Positions 16,964 to 25,989 of a stretch of DNA of 64,000 nucleotides are shown piece after piece (position 1 is the stretch's first letter; each line of letters begins with the position of its first letter). The notes under the pieces were generated by a model. The model saw only the letters and a program-made list of their open reading frames with translations, ran no database searches and was not told where the DNA came from. The stretch comes from DASYXT01 sp035934555 (GTDB taxonomy: Bacteria > Verrucomicrobiota > Verrucomicrobiia > Limisphaerales > UBA8199): positions 19,545 to 83,544 of the forward strand of contig DASYXT010000121.1 in assembly GCA_035934555.1 (NCBI GenBank), in the 5' to 3' direction. The position numbers were made by a program, and so were the translations under genes.

Positions 16964-17929
16964 TCAATAATTATACGCGCCTTGGCCGCTGCCGATGTAC
17001 GTATAGCCAGTGCGTTCCAGGTACCAGGCGTAATCAATTTTCCCGGCGGCGTCGAGGGGCATTTGTGGCGGGTAACGGTAAATAACACGCGTGTACTTGG
17101 AAGTTCCGCTGAGCCATTTGTGAATCTCGGAATGGCCGTCAGCAAAAGCAAACGAGCAGGCCCCGTTGTGGTAAGACGCCGGCAGGTCCTGCCATTCAAC
17201 ATAAGTAGGCGTGTTGAGGAAGTACCCGTCATTGATCGAGTCCGCATGCTCATCCAAAAACAACCACGTCTTGGAAGGGCGCGGCACCTCGGTCTGCTTC
17301 AAGTATTGTTTGAACTGCTGTGCGAAGGTGTTCTGCTGCCAGGGCGGGGAGGTGGGGTCGGTGGCTTGATTGCCATTAATGATGCTGTACCGGCCGAAAA
17401 TCGAGTTCATGGAAAGGCTGCGGTTGCGGCGGGGAAAACCGGCGTTGACCTGGGCCGGGCTGAGAAAGTTATCCGAGGGGCATTTATAAACGTTGATGGC
17501 GGCGGCAGTGTAGCGGCCTAGAACTCCTTGGGCGACCCAGGAGAAATTGGTGACGCTGCGGTCCTGGGTCGAGCCGCTGGCGGTCCAGGTCATGACATTG
17601 TTGACCCAATTATTCAATGCGCCGGCGGTGATCGCCTGGATGGTTTGATCGACGCCGAAATTGTTCGCGACCCGGTCATTGCTGTCGCCGGAATACATGT
17701 GCCACGCCAGCGTGAGTTGCTTGGTATTGTTCAGGCACATGATGCCTTGGGCCTTTGCGCGGGCGCCGGCCAAAGCCGGCAGCAACATCGCCGCCAGGAT
17801 GGCGATGATGGCAATCACCACCAGCAATTCGATAAGTGTGAATCCAGTCCGAACGCCGCCGGAACGCCCCGAAAACCCAAACACCGCGCCCGGCGCGCCC
17901 TCCGCTCGCTGCTCCGTGTTCTGTTTCAT
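16964..17929 (-). CDS. Prepilin-type N-terminal domain protein (type II secretion/pseudopilin-like)
   Basis: A 321-residue protein with a type IV prepilin leader: a charged N-terminus, then GFTLIELLVVIAIIAILAAM at about residues 29-48 with the peptidase site before Phe and the Glu at +5. The helix continues into LPALAGARAKAQGIMCLNNT. The globular part has YKCPSDN and a C-terminal CSFAFADGHSEIHKW, the H-x-G/DG signature of the DUF1559-like proteins expanded in Verrucomicrobiota and Planctomycetota. Role unknown; probably surface or secretion associated. Upstream, TTGCCA-N17-CATACT could be a sigma-70 promoter. Confidence 0.9.
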   Translation of the reverse strand: MKQNTEQRAEGAPGAVFGFSGRSGGVRTGFTLIELLVVIAIIAILAAMLLPALAGARAKAQGIMCLNNTKQLTLAWHMYSGDSNDRVANNFGVDQTIQAITAGALNNWVNNVMTWTASGSTQDRSVTNFSWVAQGVLGRYTAAAINVYKCPSDNFLSPAQVNAGFPRRNRSLSMNSIFGRYSIINGNQATDPTSPPWQQNTFAQQFKQYLKQTEVPRPSKTWLFLDEHADSINDGYFLNTPTYVEWQDLPASYHNGACSFAFADGHSEIHKWLSGTSKYTRVIYRYPPQMPLDAAGKIDYAWYLERTGYTYIGSGQGAYNY

Positions 17930-18010
17930 GATAAGATGGGGTTTAACGTCAAGACAGTATGCCGTGCCAAACTGAAATTGGCAAGCGTGCGTTTCGAGCG
18001 GCCCGGAGCG

Positions 18011-18126
18011 CGGCGGAGCGCGGACTTTCAGCCCGCAGCAGCACTCGAACTGAACGGGGACGGGATAAGGTCGCAGCCCCCTTGGACAATCAGGGCGTTG
18101 CTGCGGACTGAAAGTCCGCGCTCCAT
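18011..18126. repeat. Dispersed palindromic repeat, family A (copy 4)
   Basis: The left arm GGAGCGCGGACTTTCAGCCC continues to GCAGCAG; the right arm reads GTTGCTGCGGACTGAAAGTC then CGCGCTCC. The two arms are separated by about 50 bp of unique sequence. Confidence 0.75.
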
Positions 18127-18582
18127 TAAGGTGACCCTGTTACGTTTTGCTCATGCTGGCAGGTTTGGCTTGGAGCGCGGCTGCCCCGCGCCTTTCCGTT
18201 GCAAGTCCAAAGTGGCTGGTTTTCTGAGGATTCATGGAGTGCGGCAGCCGATGGCCGGTGTCCAGGAGCGCCTTGGCATTGTCGATGCTCCAGGGATAGG
18301 GAAAGCGACGTGAACAGAAGTTAATCGCACCAATTAGTTTGACTAGAGCAATTGACAATTAGCCCGCAATATGCAAAAAGTAAGGCACTCAGCCACAACC
18401 CCGCCCGGGTCGCGTTTAGTGCGGGCGAAACTGAAGCAGGGCGGCAGCTTGGGCTTGACGTGACAATGAACAGTGCGGCATTAGCTGAAACACGGGCCGG
18501 CTTGGGCAACATGTCCCCGCACAGCCCGGTTGCCAGGCATGGCGGCCGTCAGTGGTTTCGACAGGGCTTTCCCCAAACGCGC

Positions 18583-18611
18583 TTGACTTTTTGCGATAAG
18601 TGAAAAAAATA
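18583..18611 (+). promoter_or_regulatory. Promoter-like element ahead of prepilin-like gene
   Basis: TTGACT, a 17-bp spacer and AAAATA, preceded by GC. The same arrangement precedes the genes at 19868 and 25001. It lies about 175 bp upstream of the start codon, leaving a long leader. Confidence 0.45.
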
Positions 18612-18787
18612 GAGGGAATCAGCATTACACAAATGTCGGCGAACCGAATAAACCTGCGGCGGCCCCAGGGTAGGGGCGGCGAGGGGATGGCGCGGGCAGG
18701 GCGGCAGCCCCTGAGTCTGGGGCGGTGGATGGCCTTCGTGCCCGCAGAGTTCGTTGGAGCAAGGGGGTTGAATCAGCGCAAAACCAT

Positions 18788-19723
18788 ATGAAAACCAAAA
18801 CTCACGCGGCGAGGCAGAGAGAGTATTCAACGGGGCAGGGTTTCACTCTTATCGAGTTGTTAGTGGTGATAGCGATCATTGCGATCCTGGCGGCGATGTT
18901 ATTGCCGGCGCTCGGCAAAGCCAAGCTCAAGGCGCAGGGCGTGTACTGCATGAACAATCACAAACAACTGGCCAACGCCTGGCGCATGTACACCGATGAC
19001 AGCAACGATATTCTGCCCTATGCCAGCACGATTTATGCCGCCCCCAATATTACCGCGAATTGGCCCGATAAGTACGGATGGTCGGGTGCGCACATGGACT
19101 TCACGTCGGCTCGTTATAACTGGGATATTAATTTTGATATCACAACGCGGCCTTTATGGCCGTACGTGAAGAATGCCGGCGTTTATAAATGCCCGGCCGA
19201 CCACTCGACGGTCCAAACCCCAACGGGTCCAAAGCCGCGTATTCTCACAATGTCCATGAATCTGTTTGTGGGGGGGTTCGCACCCGTCGTTGGTCAGGAC
19301 CCTCTGCCGTACGGAACCGACGGCGGTTGGGGTTGGGCAGCGAACTACATGATTTATACGAAGCTTTCCTCCATCACGGGGTCGAAGGGGCCGCCGGATA
19401 AGATCTTTGTGTTCCTGGATGAGCGAGAAGACCGCGTCAACTGGAGCAACTTTATGATGGATATGGCGGGTTACGATCCCGTCACTCCCAATCCTTCGGC
19501 CTATGAATGGGGGGAGGATATGCCCGGCATCTACCACAACAATGCGTGCGGTTTTTCGTTCGCGGACGGCCATGCGGAGCTGCACCGTTGGCTCGATGGC
19601 CCCACTACTTTGCCGCTGTACAACCCCACCATCATGGCGGACGCCAACGGCAGCCTCCCTGACCCGAACGGGAAGGACGTGGCTTGGATGCAGGACCACG
19701 CGACCCGGTACAAGAGTCAGTAA
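18788..19723 (+). CDS. Prepilin-type N-terminal domain protein (paralogue 1)
   Basis: A 311-residue protein. The leader MKTKTHAARQREYSTGQ precedes GFTLIELLVVIAIIAILAAM, then LPALGKAKLKAQGVYCMNNH. Conserved parts include YNWDINFDI, YKCPADHSTVQ, GGWGWAANYM, FLDEREDRVNWSNFMMD and CGFSFADGHAELHRWLDGP. I judge it about 80-85% identical by eye to the gene at 25001-25930, so the two are a recent duplication. The ATG at 18788 is chosen because the leader then has the usual length; the open frame extends upstream to 18725. Function unknown; the leader predicts processing by a prepilin peptidase. Confidence 0.9.
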   Translation: MKTKTHAARQREYSTGQGFTLIELLVVIAIIAILAAMLLPALGKAKLKAQGVYCMNNHKQLANAWRMYTDDSNDILPYASTIYAAPNITANWPDKYGWSGAHMDFTSARYNWDINFDITTRPLWPYVKNAGVYKCPADHSTVQTPTGPKPRILTMSMNLFVGGFAPVVGQDPLPYGTDGGWGWAANYMIYTKLSSITGSKGPPDKIFVFLDEREDRVNWSNFMMDMAGYDPVTPNPSAYEWGEDMPGIYHNNACGFSFADGHAELHRWLDGPTTLPLYNPTIMADANGSLPDPNGKDVAWMQDHATRYKSQ

Positions 19724-19812
19724 CCCAGAGTCGTTTTTAGGCCGACGATAGCAGCTTGGCGAACCCCCTGCCGAGATGCTTCCCTGCTTTCTGACGAAAG
19801 TCAGGAACATGC

Positions 19813-19841
19813 TTGACATTTTTCTGAAGAAATGCAAAGAA
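19813..19841 (+). promoter_or_regulatory. Promoter-like element ahead of the deleted prepilin-like gene
   Basis: TTGACA, a 17-bp spacer and AAAGAA(T), with GC before the -35-like box. It matches the elements at 18583 and 24890. Confidence 0.5.
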
Positions 19842-19867
19842 TGCTGCCCATCAGCAGTTGTAACGCA

Positions 19868-20410
19868 ATGTTGGCGAAAGTTCAGTGCCCCGGGCGCAGC
19901 TTAGGTTCCAAACCAGGCCTGAATTTGCACGGACGTCCGCGAATTCCGCAGCAGAGTGCGAGGGGGGGGCGGGGGCTTGGCTTTGGCGGTGGCTTTACTT
20001 TAATCGAGTTGCTGGTGGTAATTGCTGTAATCGCGATTCTAGCGGCGATGGTGTTGCCGGCCATGGCCAAATCCAAACTCAAAGCGCAAGGCATCTGCTG
20101 TTTGAATAATGACCGGCAGTTGCCGCTGGCCTGGCGGATGTTCGCGGAAGACAACCGCGATGTGCTGGTTTATGCGAGCCAGAACCCGAATACCCCTGCG
20201 TTGGACAAATACGCGTGGGCCAAGGACTGCATGAATTTCGACCCGGGCAATGCCGGCAACTGGGACATCAATGTGGACCTTACGCACCCTTGGCTGGATC
20301 CGGGGACCACGCCGCCGATTCAATACGGCGTGGCTACCGCTTCCACCTTGGAAGTGCCCGGTGATCTGGATGTCGCCTGGCTCCAGGACCACACCACCCG
20401 ACCGAAATAG
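19868..20410 (+). CDS. Prepilin-type protein with internal deletion (paralogue 3)
   Basis: A 180-residue protein. It keeps the leader core GFTLIELLVVIAVIAILAAM, then KSKLKAQGICCLNND and WDINVDLTHPW, and it keeps the C-terminal tail DVAWLQDHTTRPK of the 18788 and 25001 proteins. About 130-140 residues between them, including the KCPADHS segment and the FADGH signature, are missing without loss of frame. The start is uncertain: ATGs at 19832 and 19841 lie inside the promoter-like element, so 19868 is preferred. Whether the short product is functional is unknown. Confidence 0.7.
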   Translation: MLAKVQCPGRSLGSKPGLNLHGRPRIPQQSARGGRGLGFGGGFTLIELLVVIAVIAILAAMVLPAMAKSKLKAQGICCLNNDRQLPLAWRMFAEDNRDVLVYASQNPNTPALDKYAWAKDCMNFDPGNAGNWDINVDLTHPWLDPGTTPPIQYGVATASTLEVPGDLDVAWLQDHTTRPK

Positions 20411-20608
20411 CCGATGTGTCTTTCCTCCCTCCCTCCCTCAGTTGAATTTCTGTCTGCCGGGGCAAGCGCCCAAGCCCGGCACCGGAAGAAAGCAGATACC
20501 AGGTCCTGCGTATCGGTGGCGAACTGCAGTAACGCCCCGGAAGGCAAGCCCTGGTCCTTGAGCGCAACCCAAGAAGCAAGCAAGCCACTGCACTAAACCA
20601 AACAGCGT

Positions 20609-23600
20609 ATGAAACACCACAACCACCTCCTTCTCGATTTCCGCCTGGCGGGAGCCGTGTTGCTAGCGGCAGGCGCGGCATGGACCGCGTGCGCCGACTA
20701 TCCCGGCACTGTGATTTCCCAGGCGCCGGTCGGGTATTGGCAACTCAACGAAACCGTCCAACCGCCGGCCAATGTCGCCGCCCTTAATTCGGGTTCGCTG
20801 GGCACGAGCGCCAACGGCACCTATAACGGTTATCCCGTAACAGGCGTTACCGGGCCTTTTTCCGGCAGCGTGGCCGTGGGATTCGACGGCTCTCAATCAG
20901 TTACGACGCCATGGCAGGCTGGACTGAACCCTAATGCCTTCACCTTTGAAGCCTGGGTGAATCCTGCGCAGGTGCCCTTTTTTGGTTATGTGGCCTCCTC
21001 CGTCCAGGTGGGCAGCCCCCGTTCCGGGTGGTATTTGGCGCAGGATAATGGGAGCACCTTCGGCGCGGGCAATGCCTTTGTGGTGCGCATGTTTTATCAG
21101 AATGGGGCCACGCCGGCGATTCAGCTTTCCGCCACCAATGATCTGCCGTTAGGCTCGTGGTACCACCTGGTTCTCACATATGACGGCACTACCGCCACGC
21201 TTTACAAGAATGGCGTAGCAGTTTCCAGCGGAGCCCCGGCAGGGTACGTCGGGAACGTTTCGGCCCCCTTCAGTGTCGGAGTTCGCAGTGATAATGGTTT
21301 CGCGTGGCCTGGAAAAGCTGCTGAGGTGGCCCTATACAACGGCGCGCTGTCGGCCGCTCGCGTGGCGGCCCATTACAACGCCGGCACCACTGCGCCGGCA
21401 ACTTACGGGACGACGGTGCAAGCGGACGCGCCCACCCTCTGGTGGCGCTTTGCCGGGGTAGGTTTCCCGACGGCTGCCAATTCAGGCAGCGCCGGTAGCG
21501 CAGCCAATGGCCAGTACATTTACGATGCTAACCCAGGCGTCGCGGGACCCGTCCCGCCGACTTTCCCCGGGTTTGCCTCGACTAATACCAGCGTGAGCTT
21601 CGACGCCGCCGGTGGGGTGGTGCGGATTCCAGCCCTGAATCTGAACACGAATACGGTTACTATTTCCGCGTGGGTGAAAGCCAACGGTTTGCAAGCCCCA
21701 GGCACGGCGCTGGTGCTCTGTAATGGTGGGACGACACATTCCGGTCTGACCCTCGATCAGGCGACTCCAAACAGCACACTGGGCCTGGGAATGGTCTGGG
21801 CTGGCAACAATTACGGCTGGAGCCCACAGAATGATTCTGGCCTCCCGCCCCTGCCTGACGGTCAGTGGGCCTATGTCGCAATGGTGATCCAACCGGCTTC
21901 GGTCACCCTTTATATTTGCGATTCCAATTACAATGACTTCGCTAGTGCGATCATTACGGCAACCGTCAACAACCCAAATGAGGCCTTTGACGGTGCGACC
22001 CTCATCGGCGCAAACTCCGGCAGTACTAACGCCAATTTCAACGGCGACATCGATGAGGTCGCCATCTTCAACCAGGCGCTCTCCCAGGGGCAGGTCTATA
22101 CGGAATATGCCGCCGCAGTTGGTGGAGTGCCGCCGCAAATCTTTACGGATTTGCAAGGACCCTCCGGCCAGGTCGCCGCGGGCGACCCGGTCGCGCTGAC
22201 GATTGACGTTGGGGGGAGCCCGACCATGACCTACCTCTGGCACAAAGACGGTGCCCTCGTCGCCACCACCACGACCGGCACGTTTACCATCGCCAGTTCG
22301 GGATTGACTGATTCCGGCACCTACGATGTGACCGTCACAAATGTGTCCGGCCTTGTCCAAAGCCAGCCCGTATCGGTGTCGGTGGTGACGCCAACCACGC
22401 CCGCGATTACCGGGACTCAAGGGTTTGTCAACCGCGCGCTCTATACGGGTGGAACGCTGAACATGTCGGTGAGCGCCTCTGGAGGCGGCTTGAAGTACCA
22501 ATGGTACAAGAATGCGACGCCCATTGCTTCGGCAACGGCTTCGGCCTACATCATCCCCAGCGTCGTCAGCTCGGATGCGGCCAGTTATTCGGTTTCGGTA
22601 ACGAACTCGGTTGGCCGCGCGACCAATGGGCCGGTGGTCATCACTGTCCCCAGCGTGTTGGCCGGCAGCTATGAGTCCCTCGTCCTGGCTTCGCAGCCCG
22701 AGGCCTGGTGGCGGTTCGACGAAGCGCCGGGCTCAACCACGATGTGGGATGGCATGGGACGCCATGACGGCTATTACACCAACGTGAACGGCACGACACC
22801 CCCGGTCACTCTAGGCGCCGCCGGGGTGCTCTCCTCGGATGCGGATACGGCAGTTTCGTTTGCGGGCAATGGCGGCCTCGGTGTCGCACCTTACTCACCC
22901 AATCTGAACAAAAACCAGTTTAGCGTCGAGGCGTGGGTCAACACGCAAGTGACGGGTGGCTCGATCGTGCCCGTGTCCAGCAGTTATGGCGCTACTACGG
23001 CGGCACAGGACGGTTGGTGGGTGCAGACAATCGGAGGCTGGTGGTACGGTGATTGCAGCGCCGGTTATTTCGGAAACAACGGCAATGTCAATACGGCCGG
23101 CCAGGTCGTGGCCGGTGAGTGGTCTCACATTGTCGTGACCTATGACGGCACACGTGTGAGCGGCGGCACGCATTATCCGTTTATTGTGTTCATCAACGGT
23201 CAAACGGATGGTTATATCTGGGGCGGACCACCGGCATTGAACTCCGCCGGACCCTTCATCATCGGCGGGCGCGGCGCCACCGCGGCTACCATTGCAGATT
23301 CGTTCTTCAACGGGACAGTCGATGAGGTCGCGGTCTATAATCGCGTGTTGGGTCAAACGGAAGTTCAGCAACACTTCAATGGACGGTTTGGTGCGACCAC
23401 GGTCCCGTATTTTGTCGGCGCGTTCGTGCCGCAAACGGTTACGCCGGGCAAGACCCTGACCTACAGCACGACCGTTTATGGTTCGCTGCCCATCACCTTG
23501 CAATGGTACAAGGACGGGGCGCAGATTGCCGGGGCGACCACGACCACCCTCGGGCTGACCAACGTGCAAGTGAGCGATACTGGCACCTACGCGCTTTGGG

Positions 23601-24613
23601 CGACCAATGGCGCGGGAACGGCCTCGCAGAGCGTTGCGGTGACGGTTATCCCGCCGGTGGCTTATGCCAATGTCACCAACGGCCTGGTTCTACACCTGAA
23701 AATGGATGGCGACACCACCGACAGCTCCGGCCGCGGCAATAACGGCACGCCGGTCGGTGGACCGACGTTCGGGACTGGTGCGATCGGGCAGGGCCTGCAA
23801 ACGCTCACTACGGTCGTCACCAATAATAACACCAACCTGGTTGTGAACGCTGTCAGCTATGTCACGCTGGGAACGCCGGCAGACCTGCAATTCGGCACGG
23901 CGACCAGTTTCAGTATCAGCCTTTGGGTGAAGTTGCCGCTGGGCAGCACGCCTGTAGATACGCCGTTTATCGGCACGGCTACAAACTCGAATAACAATCC
24001 CGGCTGGGATTTGAGCCCCGCTTACGAGTCGGGCGGTTATCAGTGGAACATCAACGACGGCGTCAATAACATTAACGTCAGCGGACCTGCCAACACGATC
24101 AATGACGGCAACTGGCACCACTTCGCGGTGGTGTTTGATCGCACAAACCACGTCGGCAACACCTACGTGGATGGTCTGCTGGTGGCGAATCCGGATATCG
24201 GGGCGGTTGGGAGTGTTGACGTCGGTGGCGCAGTCACCATTGCCTCGGACCCCACGGGCACTTACCCGGGGACCATCACGGGAGCTGCGGCGGCGGACTT
24301 CACCGCCTTCCCGGTGTCCTTCAGCCTTGATGACATCGGCGTCTGGAGACGCGCGCTTACAGCCGCGGAAGTAGCCAAGATCCAATCCGCGGGTCTGGCC
24401 GGTCACAACTTCTCGACCCCGGCGCCGCCAGAGTCGCTGAAGTTCTCGGTGGCGGGCTCCAACGTGACGATCTCCTGGACGAGCGGCACGTTGCTGGAAT
24501 CCCCCACGCTTGGCCCGAGTGCCAACTGGCTGCCCGTTACAGGCGCGGCGCCGCCGTCCTACACCTTCCACCCCACCGGTGCGAAGATGTTCTACCGGCT
24601 GCTACTCCAGTAA
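20609..24613 (+). CDS. Giant secreted LamG / immunoglobulin-like repeat protein
   Basis: A 1334-residue protein with a signal peptide (LAGAVLLAAGAAWTACA, cleavage near residue 29). It is built from LamG (concanavalin A-like) modules at about residues 35-270, 275-500, 690-930 and 1020-1270. Each shows FTFEAWVNP-, WYHLVLTYDG- or DEVAIFNQAL-type motifs. Ig-like domains lie between them (TYLWHKDGALVATTTTGTFT, KYQWYKNATPI, ITLQWYKDGAQIAGATTTTL). The C-terminus ends KMFYRLLLQ, a typical tail in this phylum. Such proteins are predicted to bind glycans or to act as surface adhesins; no catalytic domain is visible. A strong terminator follows. Prepilin-like genes flank it on both sides. Confidence 0.9.
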   Translation: MKHHNHLLLDFRLAGAVLLAAGAAWTACADYPGTVISQAPVGYWQLNETVQPPANVAALNSGSLGTSANGTYNGYPVTGVTGPFSGSVAVGFDGSQSVTTPWQAGLNPNAFTFEAWVNPAQVPFFGYVASSVQVGSPRSGWYLAQDNGSTFGAGNAFVVRMFYQNGATPAIQLSATNDLPLGSWYHLVLTYDGTTATLYKNGVAVSSGAPAGYVGNVSAPFSVGVRSDNGFAWPGKAAEVALYNGALSAARVAAHYNAGTTAPATYGTTVQADAPTLWWRFAGVGFPTAANSGSAGSAANGQYIYDANPGVAGPVPPTFPGFASTNTSVSFDAAGGVVRIPALNLNTNTVTISAWVKANGLQAPGTALVLCNGGTTHSGLTLDQATPNSTLGLGMVWAGNNYGWSPQNDSGLPPLPDGQWAYVAMVIQPASVTLYICDSNYNDFASAIITATVNNPNEAFDGATLIGANSGSTNANFNGDIDEVAIFNQALSQGQVYTEYAAAVGGVPPQIFTDLQGPSGQVAAGDPVALTIDVGGSPTMTYLWHKDGALVATTTTGTFTIASSGLTDSGTYDVTVTNVSGLVQSQPVSVSVVTPTTPAITGTQGFVNRALYTGGTLNMSVSASGGGLKYQWYKNATPIASATASAYIIPSVVSSDAASYSVSVTNSVGRATNGPVVITVPSVLAGSYESLVLASQPEAWWRFDEAPGSTTMWDGMGRHDGYYTNVNGTTPPVTLGAAGVLSSDADTAVSFAGNGGLGVAPYSPNLNKNQFSVEAWVNTQVTGGSIVPVSSSYGATTAAQDGWWVQTIGGWWYGDCSAGYFGNNGNVNTAGQVVAGEWSHIVVTYDGTRVSGGTHYPFIVFINGQTDGYIWGGPPALNSAGPFIIGGRGATAATIADSFFNGTVDEVAVYNRVLGQTEVQQHFNGRFGATTVPYFVGAFVPQTVTPGKTLTYSTTVYGSLPITLQWYKDGAQIAGATTTTLGLTNVQVSDTGTYALWATNGAGTASQSVAVTVIPPVAYANVTNGLVLHLKMDGDTTDSSGRGNNGTPVGGPTFGTGAIGQGLQTLTTVVTNNNTNLVVNAVSYVTLGTPADLQFGTATSFSISLWVKLPLGSTPVDTPFIGTATNSNNNPGWDLSPAYESGGYQWNINDGVNNINVSGPANTINDGNWHHFAVVFDRTNHVGNTYVDGLLVANPDIGAVGSVDVGGAVTIASDPTGTYPGTITGAAAADFTAFPVSFSLDDIGVWRRALTAAEVAKIQSAGLAGHNFSTPAPPESLKFSVAGSNVTISWTSGTLLESPTLGPSANWLPVTGAAPPSYTFHPTGAKMFYRLLLQ

Positions 24614-24646
24614 TTGAGAGCCTGAGTTAGCTCACGGCATTAGCAC

Positions 24647-24677
24647 AAACGGCCGGGGCCTGTGCCCCGGCCGTTTT
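24647..24677 (+). terminator. Rho-independent terminator
   Basis: A perfect 13-bp stem AAACGGCCGGGGC / GCCCCGGCCGTTT around a 4-nt loop, followed by TT and a pyrimidine-rich tail, 34 bp after the LamG gene stop. Confidence 0.85.
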
Positions 24678-24889
24678 CGCTTGCCAGGGGGCGCCTCCGT
24701 CAGAGGCCCCTTCCAAGCGCAAACAGCCGAACATCCAAAGGCCAGCGGGGAAACTGAACCGAAGGGTGAAGGGGTGGGAGGCGAGTCCCGGCGCCCAGTT
24801 GAAGGGTGGGGTGGGGGAGTGCGGCGGCTCGTGCTCGGCGCGGTAAGATGGGGGTTTGACAGGAGTTTTGAAAAATCACCTAAACAAGC

Positions 24890-24918
24890 TTGACTTCTGT
24901 GGAAATTAGAGAAAAGAA
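24890..24918 (+). promoter_or_regulatory. Promoter-like element ahead of prepilin-like gene
   Basis: GC-TTGACT, a 17-bp spacer and AAAGAA(T), about 80 bp before the start codon at 25001. Same layout as 18583 and 19813. Confidence 0.5.
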
Positions 24919-25000
24919 TTGGCCCGATCAGAAATTCAGAGCTGATAATGGCGTAGCTGCACAGCATTTAACATTCAGAAAAAAATGAGTGCCAACTCCT

Positions 25001-25930
25001 ATGAAACGAACAACTCGGGCCAATCAAACAGGTGATCCGCAACGCGGGAGAGGTTTCACGCTCATCGAGTTGCTGGTCGTCATCGCAATAATCGCGATTC
25101 TGGCGGCGCTGCTGCTGCCGGCGCTCGGCAAAGCCAAGCTCAAAGCGCAAGGCGTATATTGCATGAACAACCACAAACAACTGTGTAACGCCTGGCACAT
25201 GTACACCGACGACAGCAACGATATCCTTCCGTACGCCAGCACGATTAAGCCGGCTCCGGATGTGACGTCGAACTGGCCCGACAAGTACGGCTGGTCTGGA
25301 GCACATATGGATTTCACGTCCGCCCGCTATAATTGGGATGTTAATTTCGACATCGTGCAGCGCCCGCTTTGGTCGTACATCAAAAACGCCGCCGTTTATA
25401 AGTGTCCCGCCGACCACTCGACAGTTCAAACTGTGACGGGTCCAAAGCCGCGCATTCTCACTATGTCGATGAACTTGTTTGTGGGGGGCTTCGCGCCCAT
25501 ACCTGGCCAGGACCCACTGCCATACGGAACGGATGGTGGTTGGGGTTGGGCAGCGAACTATATGGTTTATACCAAACTTTCCGCTATCTCGGGCACAAAG
25601 GGGCCCCCGGATAAAATCTTTGTGTTCCTGGACGAACGCGAGGACCGGGTCAACTGGAGCAACTTCATGATGGATATGGCCGGGTATGATCCGGTCAATC
25701 CCAATCCCTCGGCGTACGAGTGGGGGCAGGATATGCCGGCCAACTACCACAATAATGGATGTGGCTTTTCGTTCGCGGATGGGCACGCGGAACTGCACCG
25801 TTGGCTGGACGGCCCCACCTGTTTGCCACTGTACAATCCAACTATCATGCAGAACGCCAATGGCACCATCCCCGACCCGAATGGCAAAGACGTGGCCTGG
25901 CTGCAGGACCACTCGACTCGCCCGAGATAG
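25001..25930 (+). CDS. Prepilin-type N-terminal domain protein (paralogue 2)
   Basis: A 309-residue protein with leader MKRTTRANQTGDPQRGR, then GFTLIELLVVIAIIAILAAL and LPALGKAKLKAQGVYCMNNH. Nearly every conserved stretch of the 18788 gene recurs (YGWSGAHMDFTSARYNWD, KCPADHSTVQ, GGWGWAANYM, FLDEREDRVNWSNFMMD, CGFSFADGHAELHRWLDGP). Differences are scattered single residues. A GTG at 24989 could add four residues, but the ATG gives the expected leader. It is transcribed away from the LamG gene's terminator and converges on dnaB. Processing by a prepilin peptidase is expected; role unknown. Confidence 0.9.
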   Translation: MKRTTRANQTGDPQRGRGFTLIELLVVIAIIAILAALLLPALGKAKLKAQGVYCMNNHKQLCNAWHMYTDDSNDILPYASTIKPAPDVTSNWPDKYGWSGAHMDFTSARYNWDVNFDIVQRPLWSYIKNAAVYKCPADHSTVQTVTGPKPRILTMSMNLFVGGFAPIPGQDPLPYGTDGGWGWAANYMVYTKLSAISGTKGPPDKIFVFLDEREDRVNWSNFMMDMAGYDPVNPNPSAYEWGQDMPANYHNNGCGFSFADGHAELHRWLDGPTCLPLYNPTIMQNANGTIPDPNGKDVAWLQDHSTRPR

Positions 25931-25989
25931 CTGAACCCATCGGACCGGGCGCCAAGTGCTGGCGCAGTCCAAGACACTTTGTGACGAAG

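Larger units (their letters stand above)
17930..18787. other. Long intergenic region between two divergent prepilin-like genes
   Basis: About 860 bases. It holds a family A palindrome (18011-18126) and the promoter-like element at 18583. The only notable open frame (minus, 18140-18358) has no start context and no family I recognise, so I do not call it a gene. Confidence 0.55.
24614..25000. other. Intergenic region between LamG protein and prepilin-like gene
   Basis: About 390 bases with a terminator at 24647-24677 and a promoter-like element at 24890-24918. No gene is supported between them. Confidence 0.6.

Noticed and set aside
19832..19867. Earlier ATG starts for the deleted prepilin-like gene
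   Set aside because: They fall inside the promoter-like element TTGACA-N17-AAAGAAT, so a start at 19868 fits better.
21482..22501. Long minus-strand frames inside the LamG protein (also 22895-23569 and 23690-24571)
   Set aside because: All lie opposite clear LamG/Ig coding sequence and show no domain motifs.
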